A DNA stretch of 64,000 bases from the NCBI RefSeq assembly GCF_003095395.1, contig NZ_QEIJ01000010.1, positions 1-64,000 on the forward strand, given 5' to 3'. Shown piece by piece: positions 26,258 to 35,038 of the stretch. Positions within the stretch are counted from its first letter, which is position 1; every line of letters starts with the position of its first letter. Below the pieces are notes generated by a model, which saw only the letters and a program-made list of their open reading frames with translations, had not been told where the DNA came from and did not search any database. The stretch is from Microbacterium sp. Gd 4-13 (GTDB lineage: Bacteria > Actinomycetota > Actinomycetes > Actinomycetales > Microbacteriaceae). The position numbers and the translations under genes were made by a program.

Positions 26258-27117
26258 CCGGCCGCCTGACCGATCTTCTCGACCTCGTGCGGGCCCCCGC
26301 GGCCCTGACCGTCATCGGCGACACCGTCGTCGGCGCGACGAACGCGCGTGGCCGCGCGGGCGTCTCGGCGCTGCCCCTGTCGACCTCGTCGGCCTGCCTG
26401 TATGCGGCGGGCATGGCGCTGAACGACTACGCCGATGCCGAGCTCGACGCCGTCGAGCGCCCCGAGCGTCCGATCCCGTCGGGGCGCGTCAGCCGCGACA
26501 CCGCCCTGAAGGTCGGCGCGGGGCTGACCGCCGCGGGCATCGGCCTGGCCTTCGCCACCCGCCGCTCATCGGGGTGGATCTCGCTGGCGCTGGCGGCGTC
26601 GATCTGGACCTACGACCTCGTGGCGAAGCCGACCCGCTTCGGCCCCGTCGTCATGGCGGTCTGCCGCGGACTCGACGTGATGATGGGCGCGGCCGGACCC
26701 GGGTGGCGACGCGCGATCGTGCCCGCGATCATCGTCGCCGCGCACACCGCCTCGCTCACCGTCATCGCGCGCGGGGAGGTGAACGGTACGACCTCCGCCA
26801 CCGCCGGCGCCACCGCCGTCGCGAGCGTGGGCGCCGCCGCTGCCTCCGTCGTCGGGGCCGGAGCGCACACCAGCGCCGCCCTCCTCGGCGGCGCCGGTTA
26901 TCTCGCCGCGGCTCTGCCGTCGCAGGTGGCGGCCGCGCGGCAGCCCGACGCCGAGCACGCACGATCTGCGGCGCGCGCCAGCATCCACGCCATGGTGCCG
27001 TTGCAGACCGCGCTCGTCGCGCGCACCGGCGCTGTCGTTCCGACGGCTGCGCTCATCGCGGTGCAGGCAGCCGGACGCGTGCTGGCCAGACTCCGCTCGA
27101 AGGGCGACGTGACATGA
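26254..27117 (+). CDS. eboC: EboC: UbiA-family prenyltransferase (SCO3242-like)
   Basis: The 287-residue membrane protein has the UbiA aspartate motif NDYADAELD (N57-D65) and a second site near WTYDLVAKPTRFG, within about seven to eight hydrophobic helices. UbiA enzymes attach isoprenoid chains to acceptors; in ebo operons the acceptor is unknown, and an inositol phosphate made by the preceding gene product is the obvious candidate here. Both neighbours overlap by 4 bp (ATGA at 26254 and 27114). Confidence 0.85.
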   Translation: MTGRLTDLLDLVRAPAALTVIGDTVVGATNARGRAGVSALPLSTSSACLYAAGMALNDYADAELDAVERPERPIPSGRVSRDTALKVGAGLTAAGIGLAFATRRSSGWISLALAASIWTYDLVAKPTRFGPVVMAVCRGLDVMMGAAGPGWRRAIVPAIIVAAHTASLTVIARGEVNGTTSATAGATAVASVGAAAASVVGAGAHTSAALLGGAGYLAAALPSQVAAARQPDAEHARSAARASIHAMVPLQTALVARTGAVVPTAALIAVQAAGRVLARLRSKGDVT

Positions 27118-28547
27118 CCGGGCCCGGGTGGGTGATCGGGTACGGCACGAACGGCTTCGCCGACCACACCCTGCCCGATGCCCTCGACGTCCTCGAGGGC
27201 TCGGGGTACCGGGCGGTGGCGCTCACCCTCGGGCACCCGCACCTCGACCCGTTCGCCGACGACTGGCGCGAGGCGGCCATGGCGCTGCGCGACGACCTGC
27301 GCCGTCGCGGGATGCGCGTGGTGGTCGAAACCGGCGCGCGCTACCTTCTCGACCCGTGGCACAAGCACCGCCCGACCCTGGTCGACATCGAGGCGGAGAA
27401 ACGGATGCTGTTCCTCCGCCGCGCCGTCGAGATCGCCGCGGTCCTCGGCGCCGACTGCGTGTCGCTGTGGAGCGGTGTGCTCCCGGGCGACGTCACCGCC
27501 GAGCGCGGGTGGACGCTGCTAGTGGAGCGTCTCGCCGGCCTGGTCCCCTTCGCCGCGGCCGCCGGCGTCCGCCTCGCGATCGAACCGGAGCCGGGCATGC
27601 TCGTCGAGACGGTCGACGACGCGCTGCGGCTGCGAACCGCCCTGGGCGACCCGGTGAACGTGGGGATCACCGTCGATCTGGGGCACTGCGTCGCCGTCGA
27701 GCCTCACGGCGTCGTCGGGGCGCTCCGGGCCGCCGGAGACCTGCTCCTCAACGTGCAGGTCGACGACATGATGCCCGGCGTACACGAGCATCTCGAGCTC
27801 GGTACGGGGCAGCTCGACCTCGCCGCGGCCTTCGCGACGCTTTCGAAGATCGGCTACCGCGGGGTCGCGGCCGTCGAGCTGCCCCGTCATTCTTTCGACG
27901 CCCCGCGGCTCGCCCGCACGAGCATGGAGGCCATTGTGAGCGCCGCATCCCCCGAGCCCCACCCCTGGACCGCAGCCGCCGTCGACACCGTCGCCGCAGA
28001 CCCTGGTCGTGCACGGCGCCTGTTCGCGGAGGCAGGTCGCGCCGTGGGACGCGAACCGGTCGACCCCGCCGACACCCAGGGCGTCGGTGGAACGATCGAC
28101 GACGTCGCCCGCGCCGCGCTCGTCGCCGCCCTCGCCTCGTCCGACGCCGCGGGGGCCGATCTCGTCGCAACCCTCTACCGGGAGGGCGACGACGCCGAAC
28201 GCCGCGGCGTGCTGCGGGGGCTCAACCTGCTCGTCGATCGCGACGCCGAGCTCGATCCCGAGTGGCGGCGCGTCGGCGCAGAGCTCGTCGCAGACGCACT
28301 GCGCACGAACGACCCGCGCCTGGTCGCGGCCGCCATGGGCGGCTTCGCCGACGCGCACCTCGACGACCACGCCTGGCGGCACGGCGTGCTCAAGCTCGTG
28401 TTCATGGGCGTCCCCCTCTCGGTGGTCAGCGGACTCGAACGCCGACGCGACACCGAACTGTCGGAGATGGCCGCCCGCTACGCCGAAGAGCGTCGTGCGG
28501 CCGGTCGCAGCATCCCCGACGACATCTCCCTCCTCGTCCTCGCCTGA
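27114..28547 (+). CDS. eboA: Sugar-phosphate isomerase/epimerase fused to EboA
   Basis: This 477-residue frame joins a xylose-isomerase-like TIM barrel (about 1-270) to an EboA domain (about 285-477, with TLYREGDDAERRGVLRGLNLL, RTNDPRLVAAAMGGFA and AWRHGVLKLVFMGVPLS). In the barrel, ETGARYLLDP, AIEPEPGMLVE and VDLGHCVA look like metal-ligand segments. The two halves are in one frame with no stop. An internal GTG at 27936 with GGAGG 5 nt upstream is positioned to start a free 203-residue EboA, so the locus may give both a fusion and a separate EboA. The start at 27114 overlaps eboC. Confidence 0.82.
   Translation: MTGPGWVIGYGTNGFADHTLPDALDVLEGSGYRAVALTLGHPHLDPFADDWREAAMALRDDLRRRGMRVVVETGARYLLDPWHKHRPTLVDIEAEKRMLFLRRAVEIAAVLGADCVSLWSGVLPGDVTAERGWTLLVERLAGLVPFAAAAGVRLAIEPEPGMLVETVDDALRLRTALGDPVNVGITVDLGHCVAVEPHGVVGALRAAGDLLLNVQVDDMMPGVHEHLELGTGQLDLAAAFATLSKIGYRGVAAVELPRHSFDAPRLARTSMEAIVSAASPEPHPWTAAAVDTVAADPGRARRLFAEAGRAVGREPVDPADTQGVGGTIDDVARAALVAALASSDAAGADLVATLYREGDDAERRGVLRGLNLLVDRDAELDPEWRRVGAELVADALRTNDPRLVAAAMGGFADAHLDDHAWRHGVLKLVFMGVPLSVVSGLERRRDTELSEMAARYAEERRAAGRSIPDDISLLVLA
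27926..27938 (+). promoter_or_regulatory. Internal RBS and GTG start for EboA
   Basis: GGAGG (27926-27930) is followed after 5 nt by GTG (27936-27938), which is in frame with the larger gene. The distance and sequence are as good as any start in the window, and the resulting protein begins just before the EboA domain. Confidence 0.5.
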
Positions 28548-28575
28548 CCCGCCCCGCTCCCCGAAAGGCGAACCG

Positions 28576-29460
28576 ATGCGCATCTTCGACCCGCACATCC
28601 ACATGACCTCCCGCACGACCGACGACTACGAGGCCATGTACGACGCCGGCGTCCGCGCCCTCGTCGAGCCCGCCTTCTGGCTCGGACAACCACGCACCAC
28701 CGTCGGGTCGTTCATCGACTACTTCGACGCGCTGATCGGCTGGGAGAGGTTCCGTGCCGCGCAGTTCGGCATCCGGCACCACTGCACGATCGCGCTCAAT
28801 CCGAAGGAGGCGAACGACCCCCGCTGCCGTGAGGTGATGGAGCACCTGCCGCGCTACCTGGTGAAGGACGGCGTCGTGGCGGTCGGCGAGACGGGGTACG
28901 ACTCCATGACGCCCGAGGAGGACGACATCCTCTCGCAGCACCTCGCCCTCGCGATCGAGTACGAACTGCCCGCGCTCGTGCACACCCCCCATCGCGACAA
29001 GGTCACCGGCACGCGCCGCACGCTCGACGTGGCGATCGAGTCGGGGCTGCCCGTCGAGCACCTGCTGGTCGACCACCTCAACGAGACCTGCGTCGACATG
29101 GTCGCCGACAGCGGGGCATGGATGGGCTTCTCGATCTACCCCGACACCAAGATGGACGAGCAGCGCGTCGTGGCGATCATGCAGCGCATCGGTCTCGACC
29201 GGGTCATCGTGAACTCCGCCGCCGACTGGGGGCGCTCCGACCCCCTCAAGACCGCCAAGACCGGCCGGGCCATGCTCGACGCGGGGTTCACCGCCGCCGA
29301 CGTCGACCGCGTGCTGTGGCAGAATCCGGTCGACTTCTACGGCCAGAGCGGCCGACTCATCCTCGACCCGGTGCCCGGCTTCGAGCCCGAGCGCCAGGGA
29401 CCCGACACCTTCGAGGGCAACTCGGTGCTGCGCGGCGTCGCGTCGCGGCGCGAGGCCTGA
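28576..29460 (+). CDS. eboB: EboB: TatD-family hydrolase
   Basis: The 294-residue metal-dependent hydrolase begins MRIFDPHIHM, with the HxH metal site (H7, H9), then GETGYDS (metal-bridging glutamate), HTPHRDK and LLVDHLNE. TatD-like proteins hydrolyse phosphoester or related bonds, but EboB substrates are not known. AAAGG precedes the ATG; the gap to the fused eboA gene is 28 bp, so it remains in the operon. Confidence 0.87.
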   Translation: MRIFDPHIHMTSRTTDDYEAMYDAGVRALVEPAFWLGQPRTTVGSFIDYFDALIGWERFRAAQFGIRHHCTIALNPKEANDPRCREVMEHLPRYLVKDGVVAVGETGYDSMTPEEDDILSQHLALAIEYELPALVHTPHRDKVTGTRRTLDVAIESGLPVEHLLVDHLNETCVDMVADSGAWMGFSIYPDTKMDEQRVVAIMQRIGLDRVIVNSAADWGRSDPLKTAKTGRAMLDAGFTAADVDRVLWQNPVDFYGQSGRLILDPVPGFEPERQGPDTFEGNSVLRGVASRREA

Positions 29461-29462
29461 GC

Positions 29463-30623
29463 GTGGAGCTGTCGTACTGCACCAACGTGCACCCGGCCGA
29501 AGACCTCGACGGCATCATCGAGCAGCTCGACGTGCACGCGGGCCCGGTGCGCGTCGCCGCGGGTCTCGACACTCTCGGGGTGGGGCTGTGGATCCCGGCC
29601 GAGACCGCCGCCGTCCTGGCCGTCGACGCCTCGGCGCGCGCGCGGCTGTCGTCTGCGCTGGATCGCAATGCCCTCGCGCTGCGAACGATCAACGCGTTCC
29701 CCTACCGCGGGTTCCACGACGACGTGGTGAAGCTCGCGGTCTACCGGCCCGACTGGACGACCGCCGAGCGCCTGCGTTACACGCTGGACTGCGCGACCCT
29801 TCTCGCCGAGATGCTGCCCGAGGGGGCGTCGGGCAGCATCTCCACCCTGCCGCTCGGGTGGCGGGAGGGCTGGGATGCGGCGGCCGACGCCGCCGCGGAG
29901 GCCGCGCTGGGCGCCCTGGTCGACGGTCTGCGCGAGATCGAACGGCGCACCGGACGCACCGTGCGCGTCGGCATCGAGCCGGAGCCCGGCTGCATCCTCG
30001 ACGACGTCGCCGACGTGGTGGCCTGGTTGGGCGCGCGCCCGCACCTCTCAGCCGACGGACTCCTCGGCCTGTGCCTGGACACCTGCCACCTCGCCGTGTC
30101 GTTCGCCGATCCCGCCGCCGCGGTCGCTGCGGCCGAACGGGCGGGCGTGCGCATCGTGAAGGTGCAGGCATCGGTCGCGCTCGAACTGACCGACCCCTCC
30201 GCCGACGGGGCGCGGGAGGCGCTCGCCCCGTTCGCCGAAGCGCGCTACGTGCACCAGGTGCGCGCGCGGCCCACCGCATCCGTCTCCGAGTTCGCCGCCG
30301 ACGACCTGCCCGACGTGCTCGCGGCCGACCCCGCCTGGCCGACCGATCGGCCCTGGCGGGTGCACGTGCACATCCCCCTGCACGCGACTCCCGCCCCGCC
30401 CCTGCGCGCCACCACCGAGGTGCTGCGCACGGCCGTCGACGCCGTGCTGCAGACCGCGCACGGCCGCGAGGCGCACCTCGACGTCGAGACCTACACGTGG
30501 ACGGTACTTCCCGACCACCTGCAGCCCGACTCGCTCGTCGAGGGCATCGCCGCCGAACTCCGCTGGGCGATGACCCAGCTCGCCCCCGCCCTCACACTCC
30601 CCGCAGAGGTCACCACACCATGA
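29463..30623 (+). CDS. eboE: EboE: metabolite-traffic TIM-barrel protein
   Basis: The 386-residue protein starts with GTG and VELSYCTNVHPAEDL, the family signature, and has the barrel motifs GSISTLPLGW, GIEPEPGCILDDV and LCLDTCHLAV with likely metal ligands (E, D, H). EboE is a distant xylose-isomerase-like family of unknown reaction, always linked to the other ebo genes. GCGAGG is the RBS, 2 bp after eboB's stop; it overlaps eboF by 4 bp. Confidence 0.87.
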   Translation: MELSYCTNVHPAEDLDGIIEQLDVHAGPVRVAAGLDTLGVGLWIPAETAAVLAVDASARARLSSALDRNALALRTINAFPYRGFHDDVVKLAVYRPDWTTAERLRYTLDCATLLAEMLPEGASGSISTLPLGWREGWDAAADAAAEAALGALVDGLREIERRTGRTVRVGIEPEPGCILDDVADVVAWLGARPHLSADGLLGLCLDTCHLAVSFADPAAAVAAAERAGVRIVKVQASVALELTDPSADGAREALAPFAEARYVHQVRARPTASVSEFAADDLPDVLAADPAWPTDRPWRVHVHIPLHATPAPPLRATTEVLRTAVDAVLQTAHGREAHLDVETYTWTVLPDHLQPDSLVEGIAAELRWAMTQLAPALTLPAEVTTP

Positions 30624-32044
30624 AGAACGTCCTTCTCCTCGACATCGTCGGCCTGACCCCGCGCGCCCTCGCCGCCATGCCGCGGCTGCGCGCCCTCGGC
30701 GACCGCGGCCGCACCGTGCAGCTCGAGACGGTGCTTCCGGCCGTCACCTGCAGCGTGCAGTCGACGATCCTCACCGGAACCATGCCGCGCGAGCACGGCA
30801 TCGTCGGCAACGGATGGTATTTCCGCGGACTCGGCGACCCGATGCTGTGGCGTCAGCACAACAAGCTCGTCGCCGGCGAGAAGCTCTGGGAGACGGCGCG
30901 ACGCCGTGACTCGAGCTACCGCGCGGCGAACCTGGGCTGGTGGTACGCGATGGGCGCGACGACCGACGTGACCGTGACCCCGCGCCCGATCTACCACGCC
31001 GACGGGCGCAAGAGCCCCGACGCGTACGTGCGCCCGGCGTCGCTGCACGACCCGCTCGTGCGCGACCTCGGCGACTTCCCGCTCTTCCAGTACTGGGGGC
31101 CGACGGCGACGATCGCCTCGTCGCAGTGGCTCATCGACGCGACCCGCGGCATGCTGAGCGAACGCTGGGGCTCTGCCGCTCCAGAGCTGGTCATGTCGTA
31201 CCTCCCGCACCTCGACTACGACCTGCAGCGCTTCGGTCCGAACTCGCCCGAGGCCGACCGCGCCGCGCGCGAGCTCGACACCGCGCTGGCGCCGCTGCTC
31301 GACGACGCGGAGGCCCGCGGCTACACCGTCGTCGCCCTGGCGGAGTACGGCATCGCCGACGCGAACCGACCCGTCGACATCAACCGCGCGCTGCGGCGCG
31401 AGGGGCTGCTCGAGGTGTACGTGCAGGACGGCCGCGAGCAGCTCGACCCGTGGACCTCGCGCGCCTTCGCCGTCGCCGACCACCAGGTCGCGCACGTCTA
31501 CGTCGACGACCAGAGCGACGTCGCGCGGGTCGCCTCGCTGCTGCGCGCGCTGCCCGGTGTCGACGAGGTGCTCGACCGCGAGGCGCAGGCCGCGTACGGA
31601 CTCGACCACGAGCGGTCGGGCGAACTCGTCGTGGTCGCCGAACCCGGCGCGTGGTTCACCTACTACTTCTGGCTCGACGACGACCTCGCCCCCGAGTACG
31701 CGCGCGGTGTCGACATCCACCGCAAGCCCGGGTATGACCCCGCCGAGCTGTTCTTCGACCCCGCCGACCGCCTCGCGAAGGCCAAAGCCGGTCTCAACCT
31801 GGTCAAGAAGAAGCTCGGTCTGCGCTACGCGATGAGCACCGTGCCACTCGACCCCTCGTGGGTGCGCGGCACGCACGGCCGCCTGCCGGAGTCGGCGGCC
31901 GACACCCCCCTGCTGCTGTGCTCGGATGCGGCGCTGCTCGACGACAGCGTGACCTCGGTGGCCGCGACCGACGTGCGCGACCTCGTGCTGGCCGCCCACG
32001 GTGCGCCCGTGAACGCCCCGACCCGACGCAGTTCGCGCGTCTGA
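30620..32044 (+). CDS. eboF: EboF: nucleotide pyrophosphatase/phosphodiesterase family
   Basis: The 474-residue protein is an alkaline-phosphatase-superfamily phosphodiesterase. D8 (metal) and the nucleophile threonine T43 in AVTCSVQST are followed by MPREHGIVGNGWYFRG, LPHLDYDLQRFGP and VADHQVAHVYV, as expected for type I phosphodiesterases. No signal peptide is seen, so it acts in the cytoplasm unless exported with partners. Last gene of the ebo operon, ending before a palindrome shared with a convergent gene. Confidence 0.87.
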   Translation: MKNVLLLDIVGLTPRALAAMPRLRALGDRGRTVQLETVLPAVTCSVQSTILTGTMPREHGIVGNGWYFRGLGDPMLWRQHNKLVAGEKLWETARRRDSSYRAANLGWWYAMGATTDVTVTPRPIYHADGRKSPDAYVRPASLHDPLVRDLGDFPLFQYWGPTATIASSQWLIDATRGMLSERWGSAAPELVMSYLPHLDYDLQRFGPNSPEADRAARELDTALAPLLDDAEARGYTVVALAEYGIADANRPVDINRALRREGLLEVYVQDGREQLDPWTSRAFAVADHQVAHVYVDDQSDVARVASLLRALPGVDEVLDREAQAAYGLDHERSGELVVVAEPGAWFTYYFWLDDDLAPEYARGVDIHRKPGYDPAELFFDPADRLAKAKAGLNLVKKKLGLRYAMSTVPLDPSWVRGTHGRLPESAADTPLLLCSDAALLDDSVTSVAATDVRDLVLAAHGAPVNAPTRRSSRV

Positions 32045-32075
32045 CGCCGCATCCGGTTTCGCCCGCGGTCACACG

Positions 32076-32140
32076 GGAGGAGATGCGCACAGCGGAGGAG
32101 AACCCCCGCGCATACCTCCTCCGATCTGCACATCCCCTCC
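32076..32140. terminator. Palindrome between convergent ebo operon and oxidoreductase
   Basis: Arms of about 25 bp (32076-32100 and 32115-32140) pair imperfectly around a 14-nt loop. Each arm contains the purine-rich word GGAGGAG twice, as in the other nested palindromes here. It can terminate both converging transcripts. Confidence 0.6.
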
Positions 32141-32154
32141 GCACCGCACGGGCG

Positions 32155-33147
32155 TTACAGGGCGGCCTCGTGGATCTGGCGGGCGTTCGGGGTGCGGGCC
32201 GTTGTGACCGGGTGCGTTGCGAGGATGACCTTGCCGCGCGAGTGCAGCTTGTCGAGATCGTTGTAGGCGTCGGCGATCTCGGCGAGGGGGTAGAAACCCG
32301 AGACGAGAAGGGTGAAGGCACGGACGCGGGCGAGTTCGGCGACACGGCGCAGCAGGTCCGTGCCGCTCGCGACCGCCTCGGGGTCGCTGTCGAGGAGGCG
32401 AAGCTCGATGTCTCGCCTGTCGGCGCTCGAGCGGTAGCGCCCCGCGGGGATGCCGAGCTCAGGGAGCAGTTCGTGGCCATCCTTGCCGAAGTTGTCGATC
32501 ATGGCCGTGATGGGTCGCCCGTCCGCCGCGCGGCGGATGCGGTCGGCGAGGCCGTCGCCGTATTTCACCGGCTTGATGCCGAGCTGACGGAGATAGTCGA
32601 AGTTGCGCTCCCCGCACGTTCCGATCACCTTCGCCCCGAGGTGCTTCGCGACCTGCGCCTCGATGCTGCCCACCCCACCGGCGGCAGCGGAGATGACCAC
32701 GGTGTCGTCGGCGCCGATGCGCAGTTCGTCGAGCACCGTGAGCGCGGTGGCTCCCGCGAGATAGAGGCCGCCCGCGACCTCCCACGTCACCTCGCGGGGC
32801 TTTCGGACGAGGGCGGCGATCGGCACGTTCAGGTACGTCGCGTGCGCACCGCTCGAGACGTGCCCGATGACGTCCTGCCCCACGGAGAAGGTCGAGACGC
32901 CCTCCCCGCGCGCGACGACCACGCCGGCGAACTCGCTGCCCGACCGTCGCGGCCAGTCCTCTTCCCATGCCGACTCGCGGCCCGTCCGCAGGAATCCGTC
33001 GATGTGGCTGATGCCGGCGCTGATCACCTCGACGGTCACCTCGCCCGGGCCCGGCGACGGGAGATCGTGCGTCCTCAGCTGCAGCACGTCGGCGTTACCC
33101 AGCGCGTCGTACTCGAAGACATCCGTGCGAGTTGGTTTCTTGGACAC
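32155..33147 (-). CDS. Quinone-oxidoreductase-like NADP-dependent oxidoreductase
   Basis: The 330-residue medium-chain dehydrogenase/reductase lacks the structural zinc cysteines and carries the nucleotide-binding motif AAAGGVGSIEAQ. It resembles quinone-oxidoreductase-like and zeta-crystallin-like enzymes that reduce quinones or enones with NADPH. GTG start, weak RBS. A 370-bp gap separates it from the GH51 gene. Substrate unknown. Confidence 0.82.
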   Translation of the reverse strand: MSKKPTRTDVFEYDALGNADVLQLRTHDLPSPGPGEVTVEVISAGISHIDGFLRTGRESAWEEDWPRRSGSEFAGVVVARGEGVSTFSVGQDVIGHVSSGAHATYLNVPIAALVRKPREVTWEVAGGLYLAGATALTVLDELRIGADDTVVISAAAGGVGSIEAQVAKHLGAKVIGTCGERNFDYLRQLGIKPVKYGDGLADRIRRAADGRPITAMIDNFGKDGHELLPELGIPAGRYRSSADRRDIELRLLDSDPEAVASGTDLLRRVAELARVRAFTLLVSGFYPLAEIADAYNDLDKLHSRGKVILATHPVTTARTPNARQIHEAAL

Positions 33148-33517
33148 GATCCACGACCCTTCGTCGAAGCACGCGACAGTGCGTCACCCGGCGGCCGGAC
33201 CGGAAGCCGGTCGTCGTAGAGCTATTCGTAGCAGAACGGCGCCACGATGCAAGACCTTGCACCGTACTCGTCCACCGGTCACCTGTCGCGATCGGCGAGC
33301 ACGCGCGCACCGTCGGTCGGGGTCGCGCTCAGCCCAGGGCGAACCCGGCGAGTCGCTCATCCCGATGCCCGCCATCGAGCGGGCCTCAATCGCTCCCCCG
33401 CGGCGCTGACCCGCCCCCCCCCACGCAGCCCGCGAGACGTCATCCGGGATACGAGACTGCGCACGAGGGTCGCAGTCTCGTATCCGCGGTGAAGTCTCGC
33501 GGTCGGGGGGCAACCCG
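33148..33517. other. Intergenic region with palindromic element
   Basis: These 370 bp hold no supported gene. The right half contains the nested palindrome at 33430-33502. The left half should hold the promoter of the minus-strand oxidoreductase, but no convincing -10/-35 pair was seen. Confidence 0.55.
33430..33502. repeat. Intergenic nested palindrome (GCGAGACT type)
   Basis: A perfect inner 15-bp inverted repeat (33447-33461 and 33471-33485) lies inside outer imperfect arms (33430-33445 and 33488-33502) carrying CGAGAC/GTCTCG. The words GCGAGAC, TCATCCGGG, ACGAGACTGC and AGTCTCG occur in the same order at 50772-50848, so both are copies of one element. It lies just past the GH51 stop. Confidence 0.75.
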
Positions 33518-35038
33518 TCAGGCGAGCGCCAGCTCGATCGTGGCGAACGAGTGCGGCGGCAGCTCGACCGTGAGCATCCCGTCCACGCTGAGGCTCGCCT
33601 CGATCGGGCGCGGTGCGACGCGTTCGGGGCCCTCGACGTCGTTGAACGACGATGCCGTGTCGCCCGTGAGCACGCGCGCGCGCACGACGCTCGCCGCCCG
33701 CCCGCGCAGGTCGAGCCTCACCGTGCACGGGGCGTCGGCCGACAGGTGGGTCATCGACACCAGCGCCGTGTCGTCGCGGGTGGACGCCGAGATCGACACG
33801 AGGTCGAGATCGTCGCCGCGCACGGCGGTCGTCGGCGTCTCGAGCACGTGCACCGGGAGGCCCGCCGCATCCTGGTGCCCCTTGTTCATCTCGAACACGT
33901 GATAGGTCGGGGTGAGCACGAGGTTCTCGCCGTCGGTGAGCACCATCGCCTGCAGCACGTTGACGGTCTGCGCGATGTTCGCCATCGTCAGGCGACGCGC
34001 GTGACGGTGGAAGACGTCGAAGTGCAGACCCGCGACCAGGGCGTCGCGCACGGTGTTCTGCTGGAAGAGGAAGCCCGGGTTGGTGCCCTCCGCGGCGTTC
34101 CACCACGTGCCCCACTCATCGCACACCAGCCCGACACGGTTCTGCGGGTCGTAGGAGTCCATCACGGCGACGTGACCGCGCACGATGCTCTCGATCCCCG
34201 CCGCGTAGGCCACCGTCTCGTAGTACTGCGCGGTGGTGAACTCGGTCGCCTCCTCGGTGTTGATGCCCGATCCGGAGTGCGTGTAGTAGTGGAAAGAGAT
34301 GGCCTGATACGGAAGATTCCCGCCCATCGTGCAGCCGTGGCACTCCGTCAGTGACTTCATGAGCGTGCGGGTCCACTCGAGGTCGCCCTCGTTGGCGCCC
34401 GCCGCGATCTTCGTCAGCGAGTTGCCGCCGTGCTCGTGACAGAAGGTCGCGTAGCGGCGCGCCTCCTCCGCGTAGAACGACGCCGACATGTTGCCGCCGC
34501 ATCCCCACGCCTCGTTGCCCAGCCCCCAGAACGGCACGCGCCACGGCTCGTCTCGACCGTTGTCGCGTCGCAGTCTCGCCATCGGGCTGTCATCGGCCCG
34601 GGTCAGGTACTCCACCCACTCCGACATCTCCTGCACCGTGCCGCTGCCGACGTTGCCGTTGACGTAGGCGTCGGCACCGAGGAGGTCGCACAGGTCCATG
34701 AACTCGTGCGTGCCGAAGTGGTTGTTCTCCACGACGTCGCCCCAGTTGGTGTTGGCGATCTTCGGACGCTGCTCGCGGGGTCCGATGCCGTCACGCCAGT
34801 GGTAGGTGTCGGCGAAGCATCCGCCCGGCCACCGCAGGTTCGGGATGTCGAGCGCGCGGAGCGCCTCGACGATGTCGAGACGGATGCCGCGCACGTTCGG
34901 GATCGCGGAGTCCTCCCCCACCCAGAACCCGTCGTAGATGCATCGGCCGAGGTGCTCGGCGAAATGACCGTAGAGGTGACGGCTGATGCGATCACCGGTG
35001 ACGTCGAGGTCGATCACGGCGCGTGCCGTCGAGGTCAT
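33518..35038 (-). CDS. GH51 alpha-L-arabinofuranosidase
   Basis: The 506-residue glycoside hydrolase of family 51 carries the acid/base E176 in WGLGNEAWG and nucleophile E308 in CDEWGTWW, with SHLYGHFAEHLG-like N-terminal and RWPGGCFADTYHWRDG segments. It releases terminal arabinofuranose from arabinan-type oligosaccharides. No signal peptide, so it is intracellular and works on imported oligosaccharides. The ATG at 35038 with GGAGAG just upstream is preferred; an in-frame ATG at 35050 lacks an RBS. It overlaps the Gfo/Idh gene stop by 4 bp. Confidence 0.9.
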   Translation of the reverse strand: MTSTARAVIDLDVTGDRISRHLYGHFAEHLGRCIYDGFWVGEDSAIPNVRGIRLDIVEALRALDIPNLRWPGGCFADTYHWRDGIGPREQRPKIANTNWGDVVENNHFGTHEFMDLCDLLGADAYVNGNVGSGTVQEMSEWVEYLTRADDSPMARLRRDNGRDEPWRVPFWGLGNEAWGCGGNMSASFYAEEARRYATFCHEHGGNSLTKIAAGANEGDLEWTRTLMKSLTECHGCTMGGNLPYQAISFHYYTHSGSGINTEEATEFTTAQYYETVAYAAGIESIVRGHVAVMDSYDPQNRVGLVCDEWGTWWNAAEGTNPGFLFQQNTVRDALVAGLHFDVFHRHARRLTMANIAQTVNVLQAMVLTDGENLVLTPTYHVFEMNKGHQDAAGLPVHVLETPTTAVRGDDLDLVSISASTRDDTALVSMTHLSADAPCTVRLDLRGRAASVVRARVLTGDTASSFNDVEGPERVAPRPIEASLSVDGMLTVELPPHSFATIELALA

